A program made the position numbers and the translations under genes. Of a stretch of 64,000 nucleotides of DNA, positions 1 through 6,376 are shown one piece after another (positions within the stretch are counted from its first letter, which is position 1; each line of letters opens with the position of its first letter). The notes beneath the pieces were generated by a model. That model saw nothing but the letters and a program-made list of their open reading frames with translations, made no database searches and was not told the origin of the DNA. The stretch is from Maricaulis sp947259345 (lineage in GTDB: Bacteria; Pseudomonadota; Alphaproteobacteria; Caulobacterales; Maricaulaceae), in contig OZ244254.1 of assembly GCA_965217205.1 (NCBI GenBank), positions 1,674,001 through 1,738,000 of the forward strand, written 5' to 3'.

Positions 1-187
1 GAAAGCGATCTCCGACATCGGCCCCCAGCTCACGACAGACATCCCCGTTGATCGACAACGTCAGGGACAAACGCCCCGACCGCCCGGTCGAAGCCGTGGC
101 CGACACCGGAGCAAGTGATTTCACTGGGGCCGAAGTGTCGACTTCTTCAAACGCGGAATCGACGGGCCACCCCGTCGCGGCGCTCAT
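1..187 (-). CDS. Partial phage-element protein, C-terminus off window
   Basis: The reading frame starts at ATG 187 and is open to the window edge, giving about 62 residues. It begins MSAATGWPVDSAFEEVDTSA and later reads LTLSINGDVCRELGADVGDR, a segment resembling small phage proteins of unknown role. Its ATG overlaps the TGA of the upstream gene (184-186), so it is probably translationally coupled and part of the leftward block. No function is assigned because the C-terminus is missing. Confidence 0.55.
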   Translation of the reverse strand, partial: MSAATGWPVDSAFEEVDTSAPVKSLAPVSATASTGRSGRLSLTLSINGDVCRELGADVGDRF

Positions 188-393
188 GTCCGCCCCCGCT
201 CGCTCAAGCGCTCGAAAGTGCGCAGCCCGGCCATCAACAGGCACCAGCCCAGAGCGATGGCGGCGGTCAGCGGCCAGAACACGGCATAGACGATCGGCGC
301 CACCCACTCGCGTTCGTTTTCGGAACACGCCGCCCACCAGCCAAATCCGGCCAGCCCGTAGAGCGCAGCGAGGATAAAGGGGTGAATCTCCAT
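184..393 (-). CDS. Small membrane protein of the phage-like element (69 aa)
   Basis: The start ATG at 393 is preceded by a GAGGG-type ribosome site. Two hydrophobic segments (roughly residues 5-24, ILAALYGLAGFGWWAA, and 31-52, WVAPIVYAVFWPLTAAIALG) suggest a two-pass inner-membrane protein. It follows the GapR-like gene by 4 bp and overlaps the next gene by 4 bp, so it belongs to one leftward transcript. I do not recognise the family; a holin-like role is possible but nothing shows it. Confidence 0.6.
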   Translation of the reverse strand: MEIHPFILAALYGLAGFGWWAACSENEREWVAPIVYAVFWPLTAAIALGWCLLMAGLRTFERLSERGRT

Positions 394-397
394 GGCC

Positions 398-703
398 CTA
401 ACCCTCCACATGCCCGAGATAAAGCTCGAGCAGGGCCTCGGCCTCCTGACGCTCCGCGCGGTCGATCTTTCGCAGCGCGATCACCTTGCGCATGATCTTG
501 GCGTCAAAGCCCTGCGACTTCAGCTCGGCGTAAACCTCCTTGATGTCGGCGGCGACATTCGCCTTGTCCTCCTCGAGGCGCTCAATCCGCGCCACGAAGG
601 ATTTCAACTGCTCGCGGGTCGCATGCGTCTGGCTCTCGCCAGCATCCCCGCCCTCGCTCTGGCTGCCGGTTTCCGGCAAGCCGGTCGTGTTCGCAAAAGC
701 CAT
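398..703 (-). CDS. GapR-like DUF2312 nucleoid-associated protein
   Basis: At 101 residues this is close to the usual 80-90 aa of the DUF2312/GapR family plus a short N-terminal extension. The core reads LKSFVARIERLEEDKANVAA, followed by DIKEVYAELKSQGFDAKIM and a charged helix with RKIDRAERQEAEALLELYL, matching the GapR pattern of two helices with conserved Lys/Arg and a DLYL-like end. GapR proteins of Caulobacter bind overtwisted AT-rich DNA ahead of replication or transcription. A copy in a prophage block suggests a phage-encoded homologue, perhaps used in its own replication. ATG 703 was chosen over GTG 733 because GGGAG lies about 9 bp upstream. Confidence 0.85.
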   Translation of the reverse strand: MAFANTTGLPETGSQSEGGDAGESQTHATREQLKSFVARIERLEEDKANVAADIKEVYAELKSQGFDAKIMRKVIALRKIDRAERQEAEALLELYLGHVEG

Positions 704-737
704 GCTCTCACGCTCCCTTGCTTGAATGGCCACAGCG

Positions 738-911
738 TCAGTGCCGCGGCGTCTCGGTCGAAACTTCCAGCTCGGCCCGCAACTGGGCGGCGCGAGCCAT
801 CACAAACTCATGGTCACGGACCCGGCGCGTGCCTTTCGGCGCCAGACGCAAGCGCTTCTCAGCCGCTTCAGCCCGTCGACGCGCAGCCAGGACAACCAGA
901 TCCGTCATCAT
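738..911 (-). CDS. Small basic protein, unknown (57 aa)
   Basis: This short frame begins MMTDLVVLAARRRAEAAEKR and is rich in Arg, Ala and Glu, with predicted helix throughout. Its start overlaps the TGA of the upstream 149-aa gene (911-913) in an ATGA arrangement, and it ends 35 bp before the GapR-like start. The overlap and the block orientation support a real gene. No family is recognised; the charged helices could suit a small nucleic-acid-binding or coiled-coil protein, but that is a guess. Confidence 0.5.
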   Translation of the reverse strand: MMTDLVVLAARRRAEAAEKRLRLAPKGTRRVRDHEFVMARAAQLRAELEVSTETPRH

Positions 912-1360
912 CAATCCTCGATCTCGCCGGCATGCAGCCGCTCGGACCGCGCCGCCAATTCAGTGGCGTGCTGCAGGTTCAGGGCGGCCGCGCGGCGGAT
1001 GTCCAAAATCTCGGCACGGGTCAGAAGCCCGTCCTCCTCGGCCTCATCAACGGTGCGGGCCAGATCGGCGCTCGCATAAACATCGCTGTGCGCCAGCTTG
1101 GCGATCGAGCCAGCCCCCTGCTGGGCGTCAATCATGTCGGCCAGGGCACGAAACAGGTCAGCCCGATCATTGATCGCGCACAAAAACAGCGCGTCACCCA
1201 CGGGCAGACGGCGAAGGCCCGCCGCAACCCGGCCCAATATCTCCGGCTTGATCGGGCTGTCCGGCCAGCCAGCCGCCGCCTGGTATCCACCGCGGAAATT
1301 GTCGCAATGAAACTGGCCAGCCAGCCAGCGCTCCATCTTCTTGGCCTGCTCGGCGTTCAT
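911..1360 (-). CDS. Hypothetical phage-element protein (149 aa)
   Basis: The start ATG 1360 has GAGGA about 9 bp upstream. The protein is soluble and mostly helical, with an N-terminal stretch MNAEQAKKMERWLAGQFHC and an acidic C-terminus. It lies in the leftward run of small genes and overlaps the 57-aa gene downstream. The early part (helix, then GLRRLPVGDALFLCAIN) loosely recalls CII-like phage regulators, but no HTH is convincing, so the function is left open. Confidence 0.6.
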   Translation of the reverse strand: MNAEQAKKMERWLAGQFHCDNFRGGYQAAAGWPDSPIKPEILGRVAAGLRRLPVGDALFLCAINDRADLFRALADMIDAQQGAGSIAKLAHSDVYASADLARTVDEAEEDGLLTRAEILDIRRAAALNLQHATELAARSERLHAGEIED

Positions 1361-1637
1361 GCTGCGTTCCTCAAACTGGGCATCGTGACGCCACCCGCCT
1401 CCCCCGGCATGCTGGCAGCATGGGAGGGGCAGCTATGGCTCACGGATTGACGAGAAAAACGACGACCGACACCGCGCTCGGTGAGATCAGGCAAGCCAAG
1501 GCGATGCCGGCCGTCAGCGCTCCGCGGATCGGCTGGGGGGGCCGACAGGGCACGTGCGGAGCTAGGGGGGAAGAGAGATGAAAAGGTTGCGCGGCGACAC
1601 GGCGCGAACGATGCGCACGCCCGGCCCGCGCAGAGCC
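1361..1637. other. Gap with only tiny possible minus-strand ORFs
   Basis: No well-supported gene lies here. Two tiny minus-strand frames are linked by stop/start overlaps: a GTG-initiated 37-aa frame (1440-1553) with a hydrophobic segment (ALTAGIALACLISPSAVSVV), then a GTG-initiated 28-aa frame (1357-1443) whose TGA overlaps the ATG of the 149-aa gene. Neither has a ribosome site. They could be coupled leader peptides or chance. Confidence 0.3.
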
Positions 1638-2177
1638 TCAGCCGAAGGCGGCGAACGCACCCGAGGAAAGCGCCACGACGATCGACGCCACGGCGACGTA
1701 CCATGCGTTCATCAGGCCGGACTGCTGTTCTTTCGCCAGGGCCTCGTTGAAGTCGATGCAAGCTTGGTAGTTCGTCGCGGTATCGGCCAGCGCGTCGGCC
1801 ATCGAGGCCTGCTCGGCGATGTCGTCCAGCCACATCGTCGGGATATTGCCCGGCGTATAGTAGCCGCGTGGCCTGGCCATCCAAAGGGCGATAACCGCGG
1901 CAAGCAACATGCCGACGCCCAGACTCCCACCCATCCATGCGAGTGCGAGATTGACGGTCACTCCGCCCAGGCCGGCAGCGGCAGCTGTGAAACCGGCGGC
2001 GCTGAACGCCGCAAAGGCCAGCGCCGTGGTCAGATTGCGGACATCCCGATGCAACGTGGTGCTGCAAGAGTGTTGCAACCTCAGCTCTGCCTGGCGCACT
2101 ATCTCGCGCAAGACCTTCGGCTTGGCCTTTTTCAGCTGTGCCGCAAGGGCGTGATCGAATGGAAAGGACATAGTCAT
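1638..2177 (-). CDS. Membrane protein of the phage-like element (179 aa)
   Basis: The start is ATG 2177 (MTMSFPFDHALAAQLKKAK) or ATG 2171. After a basic, amphipathic N-terminal region come three hydrophobic segments: about residues 62-85 (LAFAAFSAAGFTAAAAGLGG), 87-110 and the C-terminal VAVASIVVALSSGAFAAFG. Together they indicate an integral membrane protein. No family is recognised. The start region overlaps by 2 bp the start of a small plus-strand ORF, so the two promoters would be face to face. The neighbouring 2319-2852 gene on the same strand is also a membrane protein. Confidence 0.6.
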   Translation of the reverse strand: MTMSFPFDHALAAQLKKAKPKVLREIVRQAELRLQHSCSTTLHRDVRNLTTALAFAAFSAAGFTAAAAGLGGVTVNLALAWMGGSLGVGMLLAAVIALWMARPRGYYTPGNIPTMWLDDIAEQASMADALADTATNYQACIDFNEALAKEQQSGLMNAWYVAVASIVVALSSGAFAAFG

Positions 2178-2316
2178 GGCTCCCAAGGGTACAACACCAA
2201 CGGGCAAGGGCACCAGCGGCCCGGGCGCCAACCGCGGCAACAGCAGTGGCAAGAAGCCAACACCGCCCCCCGCCAACAAACCCAAGCCGAAGCCGGCCTC
2301 GAAGAAAAAAGGATAG
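2176..2316 (+). CDS. Small Lys/Pro-rich basic protein (46 aa)
   Basis: ATG 2176 is preceded by AAAGGA at a good distance. The 46-residue product begins MAPKGTTPTGKGTSGPGANR and ends in a Lys/Pro-rich tail (PKPKPASKKKG). It resembles the short, disordered basic proteins common in phages, but no family is recognised. It is divergent from, and overlaps by 2 bp, the start of the 179-aa membrane gene. It could be chance in GC-rich DNA, although the composition looks deliberate. Confidence 0.4.
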   Translation: MAPKGTTPTGKGTSGPGANRGNSSGKKPTPPPANKPKPKPASKKKG

Positions 2317-2318
2317 GC

Positions 2319-2852
2319 CTATTCGGCCGAGTTCTGCTGACGCTTGCGCCAAATGAACGAATATCGGCGCACCACGTCGCGCAGTCGGTTGAGGCGCCGG
2401 TGCGCCGTCAACACGTGCGCCAACATCGCCAGTCCGATCGCCAGGGTGATGACCAGACCCACATCCACGGTCACCGCCACGCGCCACGCGCCATGGGCGC
2501 CGATCATGCCCAAAATCGTGCACAGCAGGGACGCCGCCCCATACAGGATGGTCGACAAGGACAGGGGCACGCCCAGCGTCATCATGGCGGGCAGAAACAG
2601 GCGCAGCTTGCCACGATCCCGCACCAAGACGCTCAGATGATAGATATTGTCCGTGAACAGCCAGCACACATAGGCGCCAGCCACCAGCACCAGCGCCGCA
2701 GCAAACAAGGGGGCGCCCGCCGCGCCCAGATAGATCAATCCGGCCCCCGGTATCGCGGCAATGCCGCCCAAGGCCGCCATGATCCGCTGACCTTCCAGCT
2801 GCTTCCACTCGCTGTCGTTCATCGGCGGAAGACTGGCAGGCTCTTGGGTCAT
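2319..2852 (-). CDS. Four-helix membrane protein of the phage-like element (177 aa)
   Basis: The start ATG 2852 has AGAAGG upstream. A short polar N-terminus (MTQEPASLPPMNDSEWKQLE) is followed by four hydrophobic stretches near residues 25-45, 47-65, 88-112 and 118-140, then a basic C-terminal tail (HRRLNRLRDVVRRYSFIWRK). The tail is likely cytoplasmic. It is the first gene of the leftward block. No function is recognised. Confidence 0.6.
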   Translation of the reverse strand: MTQEPASLPPMNDSEWKQLEGQRIMAALGGIAAIPGAGLIYLGAAGAPLFAAALVLVAGAYVCWLFTDNIYHLSVLVRDRGKLRLFLPAMMTLGVPLSLSTILYGAASLLCTILGMIGAHGAWRVAVTVDVGLVITLAIGLAMLAHVLTAHRRLNRLRDVVRRYSFIWRKRQQNSAE

Positions 2853-3198
2853 GGGAAAGCACCTTCTCGCATGGCGAGGCTGAAATGAAGCGACGAGCTT
2901 GCCAGACCGATTCCGCGCTACCTGTCGGGAGGGGATGTTGGAACCGCCCCCGGGCTGCCACGCGGTTGACGCTTGCGCGCATCGGGGCCGTGTTTCGGGT
3001 TTTGAAAGAGGTGCCACCCTGCCCGCTCGTCAGGGGGCACAGGGCTGAAACGGCAGCCAATGGAGAGGTCGGGCGGCCATCATCGACCCCCGGAATACGG
3101 TTATTCGCGAATCGCGGGGACGACGCCACAAAGGCGACAGAATTTGTCACTCCCCTGTGTGAGCCTGAATTGCAATTCAGGATTTCACAGGAGGAATT
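2853..3198. other. Intergenic region with divergent regulatory signals
   Basis: About 345 bp carry no convincing gene between the leftward block and the 74-aa plus-strand gene. Near the right end are a quasi-palindrome GACAGAATTTGTC (3136-3148), a TTGTCA hexamer (3144-3149) that could be a -35 box, and an 18-bp perfect palindrome listed separately. The rest shows nothing I can name. Confidence 0.5.
3164..3181. promoter_or_regulatory. Perfect 18-bp palindrome, probable operator
   Basis: CCTGAATTGCAATTCAGG is its own reverse complement. It sits 17 bp before the ATG of the 74-aa gene, where the -10 region of a promoter using TTGTCA (3144-3149) would fall. It differs from the TATCGC-N5-GCGATA operators, so another dimeric regulator is implied. 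Confidence 0.55.
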
Positions 3199-3423
3199 AT
3201 GCCGCTTACAGCCGAACTTCACATTCAACAGCCACCCAGCGCCGAATGGCGTGACGACCGGATGCACATCAAGGTCACGACAGGTGACCCCAGCGTCACG
3301 CTGGTCCACACGCGGTACGCCGCGGTGGGGCTTTGGCGGGAGTTGCATCGGGAACTGGCGAGGATCGAAGGGATCAGCCAGATGGAGCTCTGTGTTCGGT
3401 TGGCACACGAGGCTGGGCATTAG
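3199..3423 (+). CDS. Hypothetical protein, regulatory region of the element (74 aa)
   Basis: The start has an excellent ribosome site (GGAGG, 5 bp before ATG). The protein begins MPLTAELHIQQPPSAEWRDD and contains a short beta-rich part (RMHIKVTTGDPSVTLVHTRY) and a helical end. No family is recognised. It is convergent with the Cro-like gene, overlapping it by 4 bp at the stops, and its own promoter carries an 18-bp palindrome, so its expression is probably controlled separately from the early operons. Confidence 0.65.
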   Translation: MPLTAELHIQQPPSAEWRDDRMHIKVTTGDPSVTLVHTRYAAVGLWRELHRELARIEGISQMELCVRLAHEAGH

Positions 3424-3647
3424 GAAGCCTCGCCGACTTTGTTGCGCGGGCGGAGCGGCCTATTTCCCCAGACAGCCACCGGAACCAGGCCGTCCGTCGC
3501 GTCTTCAATTTTCAATGCTGTGCGAACTCCAGGAACCCTATATGGGTCGCGTTTCAGGTCCGACAGATAACCCTGTCGGCAGCCAACAATTTTGGCCAAC
3601 GTCGTTAACTTGCCGCCCGCGGCCTCGTATGAGTGAAATGGGTTCAT
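3420..3647 (-). CDS. Cro/YdaS-like HTH regulator
   Basis: At 75 residues this has the size of Cro-type phage regulators. The start MNPFHSYEAAGGKLTTLAKI leads into an HTH of the YdaS/Cro kind (LAKIVGCRQGYLSDLKRD, residues about 17-34). It is transcribed leftward from a promoter (TTGACT-18-GATAAT) whose spacer is filled by operator O1, and the ATG lies only 6 bp past the -10, implying a leaderless message. It is divergent from the repressor gene 94 bp away, the classic immunity-switch layout. Inference: it represses the maintenance promoter and favours lytic growth. Confidence 0.75.
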   Translation of the reverse strand: MNPFHSYEAAGGKLTTLAKIVGCRQGYLSDLKRDPYRVPGVRTALKIEDATDGLVPVAVWGNRPLRPRNKVGEAS

Positions 3648-3653
3648 AACATG

Positions 3654-3683
3654 ATTATCGCTATGCGCGATATTTCAAGTCAA
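3654..3683 (-). promoter_or_regulatory. Leftward early promoter with operator O1
   Basis: Read on the minus strand: TTGACT (3678-3683), an 18-bp spacer, GATAAT (3654-3659). The 17-bp operator TATCGC-TATGC-GCGATA (3656-3672) fills the spacer and supplies most of the -10. A bound repressor would block polymerase directly. Confidence 0.75.
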
Positions 3684-3689
3684 GCGAAA

Positions 3690-3730
3690 TATCGCTACCA
3701 GCCGCGCGCGGGTTATCGCATGGCGCGATA
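3690..3730 (+). promoter_or_regulatory. Operators O2 and O3 and probable maintenance promoter
   Basis: O3 is TATCGC-ATGGC-GCGATA (3714-3730), and GATATC at 3727-3732 can act as the -10 for the repressor gene, 8 bp before its ATG. O2 (3690-3706) has one perfect half-site TATCGC and a poor second half. Its centre is 34 bp from O1, and it overlaps where the -35 of the maintenance promoter would be. No good -35 is visible, so activation from O2 is plausible, as for lambda PRM (inference by analogy). Confidence 0.6.
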
Positions 3731-3740
3731 TCATGCTGTC

Positions 3741-4064
3741 ATGAGTGACTCGACTGCACACTACTTTGTCGAATGGCGAAAACGGGCAAAGCTGACCCAA
3801 GTAGCCGCCGCGCAGGCTATGGGAATAACCCAAGGCTACCTTTCCGAGGTTGAGCGCGGCGACAAGCGTTACAATCAAGACATTCTCGAGGCCATGGCCA
3901 GGGTTTATGACTGTAGCATTGGGGATCTGTTCAGGGATCCTGACGACGGGAAGGCAAAGTGGGCTTTCATCTTTGACCGCATTCCCAACGAGAAGCGGGA
4001 TCAGGCAGTGCGCACCGCTGAGAGCTTTGCCGATCGAACGCAGTCATCCCGGCATGGAGAATAG
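3741..4064 (+). CDS. Prophage repressor, HTH_3 (XRE) family
   Basis: The 107-residue protein has a clear XRE helix-turn-helix at about residues 10-60: RKRAKLTQVAAAQAMGITQG, then YLSEVERGDKRYNQDILEAM and the following IGDL. The C-terminal 40 residues have no peptidase domain, so a RecA-dependent self-cleavage route as in LexA/CI is not visible. It is divergent from the Cro-like gene, with three operators in between. No ribosome site precedes ATG 3741, while a -10 lies 8 bp upstream, so the message is probably leaderless. It is the likely binder of the TATCGC-N5-GCGATA sites and probably autoregulates through O3. Confidence 0.8.
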   Translation: MSDSTAHYFVEWRKRAKLTQVAAAQAMGITQGYLSEVERGDKRYNQDILEAMARVYDCSIGDLFRDPDDGKAKWAFIFDRIPNEKRDQAVRTAESFADRTQSSRHGE

Positions 4065-4075
4065 AGCGCGGCAGA

Positions 4076-4717
4076 CTACCACCCACATGCGTTGCGCAGC
4101 GGCTCAATAGCGACTGACAAGCCTGTAACATCGAAAACAACGGTTCGAGTGCCCTCGCCATATGGCGTATACCGCACTGCCAACCGGTCGGCATCCAGCA
4201 AAGAGCGAACAAACGGGATGGCTTGCCGACCACGCCAAAGCCCAAACGAGTACCGGTCAGTAGATATCCGCCAAGAATCCGTTGTTGCCTGCGCTTGATC
4301 AACCCGGAGTTCAACTCGAAGCTCATCGGTCCCCACAAACTCTTCCGCGTTCAGGTACACGGCGGTCGTATCCTCCATGCATCGAATAGTTAAGTGAGGC
4401 GTGGCGGCTCGCCCAAACCGGTCGCGGACCGCGCGATTGGCGTCCACGCTCAAACCATGATTGACGAAGTCAGTCATTTCGCTCCGCCAGGAAGTCGAAT
4501 GCCACCGCCCCCTTGGCTGCGTTCGACGAGGGCTAGAATCGTTGGCGGGGGCCGCCACGCTCGGTGCCGGCGCGCTACCAGGCACCTGGTACTCACCTAG
4601 CTCACTCAAAGGTATATCAAGCGGCCGCGGACTAGCCGAGCTCTCGTTCGAGGCTTTGACCCCCAAATAGGCGCTCAAAACCGCCACGACTGCCAGCAAC
4701 CCGTATATCACCTTCAT
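4076..4717 (-). CDS. TagO/VasI-like exported or membrane-anchored protein
   Basis: The 213-residue protein starts at ATG 4717 (GGAG upstream) with an N-terminal hydrophobic anchor MKVIYGLLAVVAVLSAYLGV and a polar linker. Its C-terminal domain matches the type VI secretion-associated TagO/VasI pattern: a Trp-Arg-Ile-Ser-Thr-Asp run, then FGLWRGRQAIPFVRSLLDAD, then VRYTPYGEGTRTVVFDVTGL and a final Cys-Gly-Trp. Such proteins also occur outside T6SS clusters, including in prophages, and no other T6SS gene is here. It lies between the repressor and the second operator cluster, in the position of a lysogenic-conversion gene. A superinfection or envelope role is possible but unproven. Confidence 0.6.
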   Translation of the reverse strand: MKVIYGLLAVVAVLSAYLGVKASNESSASPRPLDIPLSELGEYQVPGSAPAPSVAAPANDSSPRRTQPRGRWHSTSWRSEMTDFVNHGLSVDANRAVRDRFGRAATPHLTIRCMEDTTAVYLNAEEFVGTDELRVELRVDQAQATTDSWRISTDRYSFGLWRGRQAIPFVRSLLDADRLAVRYTPYGEGTRTVVFDVTGLSVAIEPLRNACGW

Positions 4718-4782
4718 TTCCCACTCCACACCCTCAGATTACCAAACCACAAACTACCGGTTTCTTCTTCGACCTTCTGACA

Positions 4783-4835
4783 TATCTCTAATAGCGATTT
4801 TTCTGTTGACCTCGAATATCGCTGTGAGCGATAGT
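4783..4835 (+). promoter_or_regulatory. Rightward promoter with operators O4 and O5
   Basis: TTGACC (4806-4811), an 18-bp spacer and GATAGT (4830-4835) enclose O4, TATCGC-TGTGA-GCGATA (4817-4833), in exactly the geometry of the leftward promoter at 3654-3683. A weaker O5, TATCTC-TAATA-GCGATT (4783-4799), lies 34 bp upstream, the same spacing as O1 to O2. It probably feeds the rightward early operon across the intervening antisense gene, and may also control the TagO-like gene. Confidence 0.65.
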
Positions 4836-4909
4836 CCTCCCCAATGGAGGATGTGATGTCGCTTTGGATCGTTGGAGTTTTCGTTGCCGCGGCGCTGGCC
4901 GACCCCGGA

Positions 4910-5896
4910 TCAGTCGCGCTCGACCGGCCAGGCTATTCGGTGCACGCCGGGCGTCCGGCTGAGTGGCAGGCCGCACTTTCTGACAGTCTCGTCGGTGACG
5001 CTGCGCTCAATCGCCGCGCGCGCGATGGTCGTGTGGAACAGGAATTCACTGGCGAAGGTCTCATTGAACATGGTCGCCCATTCAATCCGCCCCTGCACGA
5101 TCAGGATCCCGGACAGACTGAGCGACCGGTGGACGGCCTCGGCACTCGCATCATCATACCAGATATTGCTCCAGCTAGTCTGGGCGGGCGGCCCGCTCCA
5201 GGTTCGCAGGGGCGGCATGTCTATCCCGTCGTCGAAGATAACCTCCGGCATCGGGTCCAGCCCGGTACTCACAACTTCGAAGCGGGCCGCCAAGGTCACG
5301 GCATACCATCGTGCCGGACTATGGCCACCATTACGTATGTCGAGACGGAATTCCTTTTGCTTGTGGCGGAAAGCCAGTCGCTCGACATCGATATAGGCCC
5401 GTGTCTGGGCAATGCCCATGTCACGCACGACCTTGTTGGCCCGCCGGGCCGCGCGGACAGCCTTGCGGGTTTCTCCAAAGGTTTTGCGAAGGAAATTGAG
5501 CGCGACCCAGCTGATGCCAGCCATGACGACGGCGGCGGCAGCAGAGATCGCAGCCGCAACGTCCGCCCTGGTCCATCCTCGGTCGAGCTGATCGCCATTC
5601 CCCTCGCCCTGCTCGTCTGCCTCCTGCCGCTGTTCTTGTGGCTCCACTGGGTCTCCCAGCGCGACTTCAGCGAGCGCCCGAAGCGGTGCGTCCCGCAGCG
5701 GCTCTTCTCGACTGTCGGCACCATCCTCATGATCGGGGGCATCGGCATGGCCATGCTCTGCTGGACGGCCATGGGCGCGTTCGGCCCCGTCTTCTTCTGA
5801 CGACACGGCGCCCGCCCCCTGAGCCCGCGCCACACCGCTCCCCAGCGTGACGACCATCACACAAAGGATCATCGCCATGACCGATCGAACAATCAT
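4910..5896 (-). CDS. Membrane-anchored protein of a prophage-associated family
   Basis: The 328-residue product starts at ATG 5896 after GAGGAATGGGGCGAG. It has a signal-like N-terminus (VMAMILCVMVVTLGSGVARA), a long acidic low-complexity linker (about residues 25-95), one membrane helix (AAISAAAAVVMAGISWVALN), a basic/helical stretch with TRKAVRAARRANKVVRDMG and then QTRAYIDVERL leading to a beta-rich C-terminal domain. That TM plus TR-AVR-A plus QTRAY-V layout is common in prophage and island proteins of Proteobacteria with no assigned function. It sits opposite to the rightward operon, like a moron gene. Confidence 0.7.
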   Translation of the reverse strand: MIVRSVMAMILCVMVVTLGSGVARAQGAGAVSSEEDGAERAHGRPAEHGHADAPDHEDGADSREEPLRDAPLRALAEVALGDPVEPQEQRQEADEQGEGNGDQLDRGWTRADVAAAISAAAAVVMAGISWVALNFLRKTFGETRKAVRAARRANKVVRDMGIAQTRAYIDVERLAFRHKQKEFRLDIRNGGHSPARWYAVTLAARFEVVSTGLDPMPEVIFDDGIDMPPLRTWSGPPAQTSWSNIWYDDASAEAVHRSLSLSGILIVQGRIEWATMFNETFASEFLFHTTIARAAIERSVTDETVRKCGLPLSRTPGVHRIAWPVERD

Positions 5897-6173
5897 CTCG
5901 CCCCATTCCTCTCCCCGCGGAACACAGCGCAACCTCACCACGCAACCCGCCTGGCGGCAAGCGGAGCCGGTGAGCGTGGAAGACTTCGACCCGGTCGATG
6001 GACTGATGCCAGCCAGCCTGCGCTCGGTCTTTATCAAGCTGCCAGCTGACGTGCCGGCAGAGCCCACGCCCGGCGACGACGAGCCGCCCATGATCCTGCA
6101 GGGAGCGGCCGCGCTCGCCCTGTTGGCTATCCCTTTCGCCCTGGCGATCATCTCACCGTGGGGGATGTCATGA
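5877..6173 (+). CDS. Small membrane protein heading the rightward operon (98 aa)
   Basis: ATG 5877 has AAGGATC upstream. The protein begins MTDRTIISPHSSPRGTQRNL and ends with one hydrophobic helix (MILQGAAALALLAIPFALAI) followed by a Trp-Gly-Met-Ser tail, so it is a C-terminally anchored protein. Its 5' end overlaps by 20 bp the divergent 328-aa gene. Its TGA overlaps the next ATG, starting a chain of coupled genes. Function unknown. Confidence 0.55.
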   Translation: MTDRTIISPHSSPRGTQRNLTTQPAWRQAEPVSVEDFDPVDGLMPASLRSVFIKLPADVPAEPTPGDDEPPMILQGAAALALLAIPFALAIISPWGMS

Positions 6174-6376
6174 GCGAGCTGGACGACGCCCGCGCCGAAA
6201 TGGCCCGCAACACCGACGCGCTCGACCGGCTGCTTGCAGAGCGGGCCCGTCTCTCCCCCTTCCCCCGCGACCGGGTCTGTCTTGTCCCGACCGGAGGCGA
6301 CAAAAACTGTCACCGCCCCAGCGGAACGGTCATTGCCTTCCCGCGCCGGCTGCGCGTGATCGAGGGGGGTGCGTGA
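6170..6376 (+). CDS. Hypothetical small phage protein (68 aa)
   Basis: It starts at ATG 6170 inside the previous stop (ATGA overlap). It begins MSELDDARAEMARNTDALDR, a helical segment that could form a coiled coil, and ends with a basic stretch (IAFPRRLRVIEGGA). No family is recognised. Its stop again overlaps the following ATG, so expression is coupled within the early operon. Confidence 0.5.
   Translation: MSELDDARAEMARNTDALDRLLAERARLSPFPRDRVCLVPTGGDKNCHRPSGTVIAFPRRLRVIEGGA

Noticed and set aside
392..1450. 352-aa plus-strand frame
   Set aside because: It covers the GapR-like gene and other coupled minus-strand genes, and its composition is that of a shadow.
1578..2888. 436-aa plus-strand frame behind a strong GGGGGG-AGAGAG site
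   Set aside because: The protein is His/Arg/Gln-rich with no domain and lies opposite two membrane genes. The ribosome-like site is probably chance.
1357..3420. 687-aa open frame on the minus strand
   Set aside because: It spans two better-supported membrane genes in other frames, has no ribosome site or sensible domains, and is Arg/Gly/Ser-rich as shadows in GC-rich DNA are.
4844..5800. 318-aa plus-strand frame starting right after the repressed promoter
   Set aside because: It is the mirror of the well-supported 328-aa membrane protein gene. Only its first 15-20 codons look meaningful, and these are discussed as a possible remnant.
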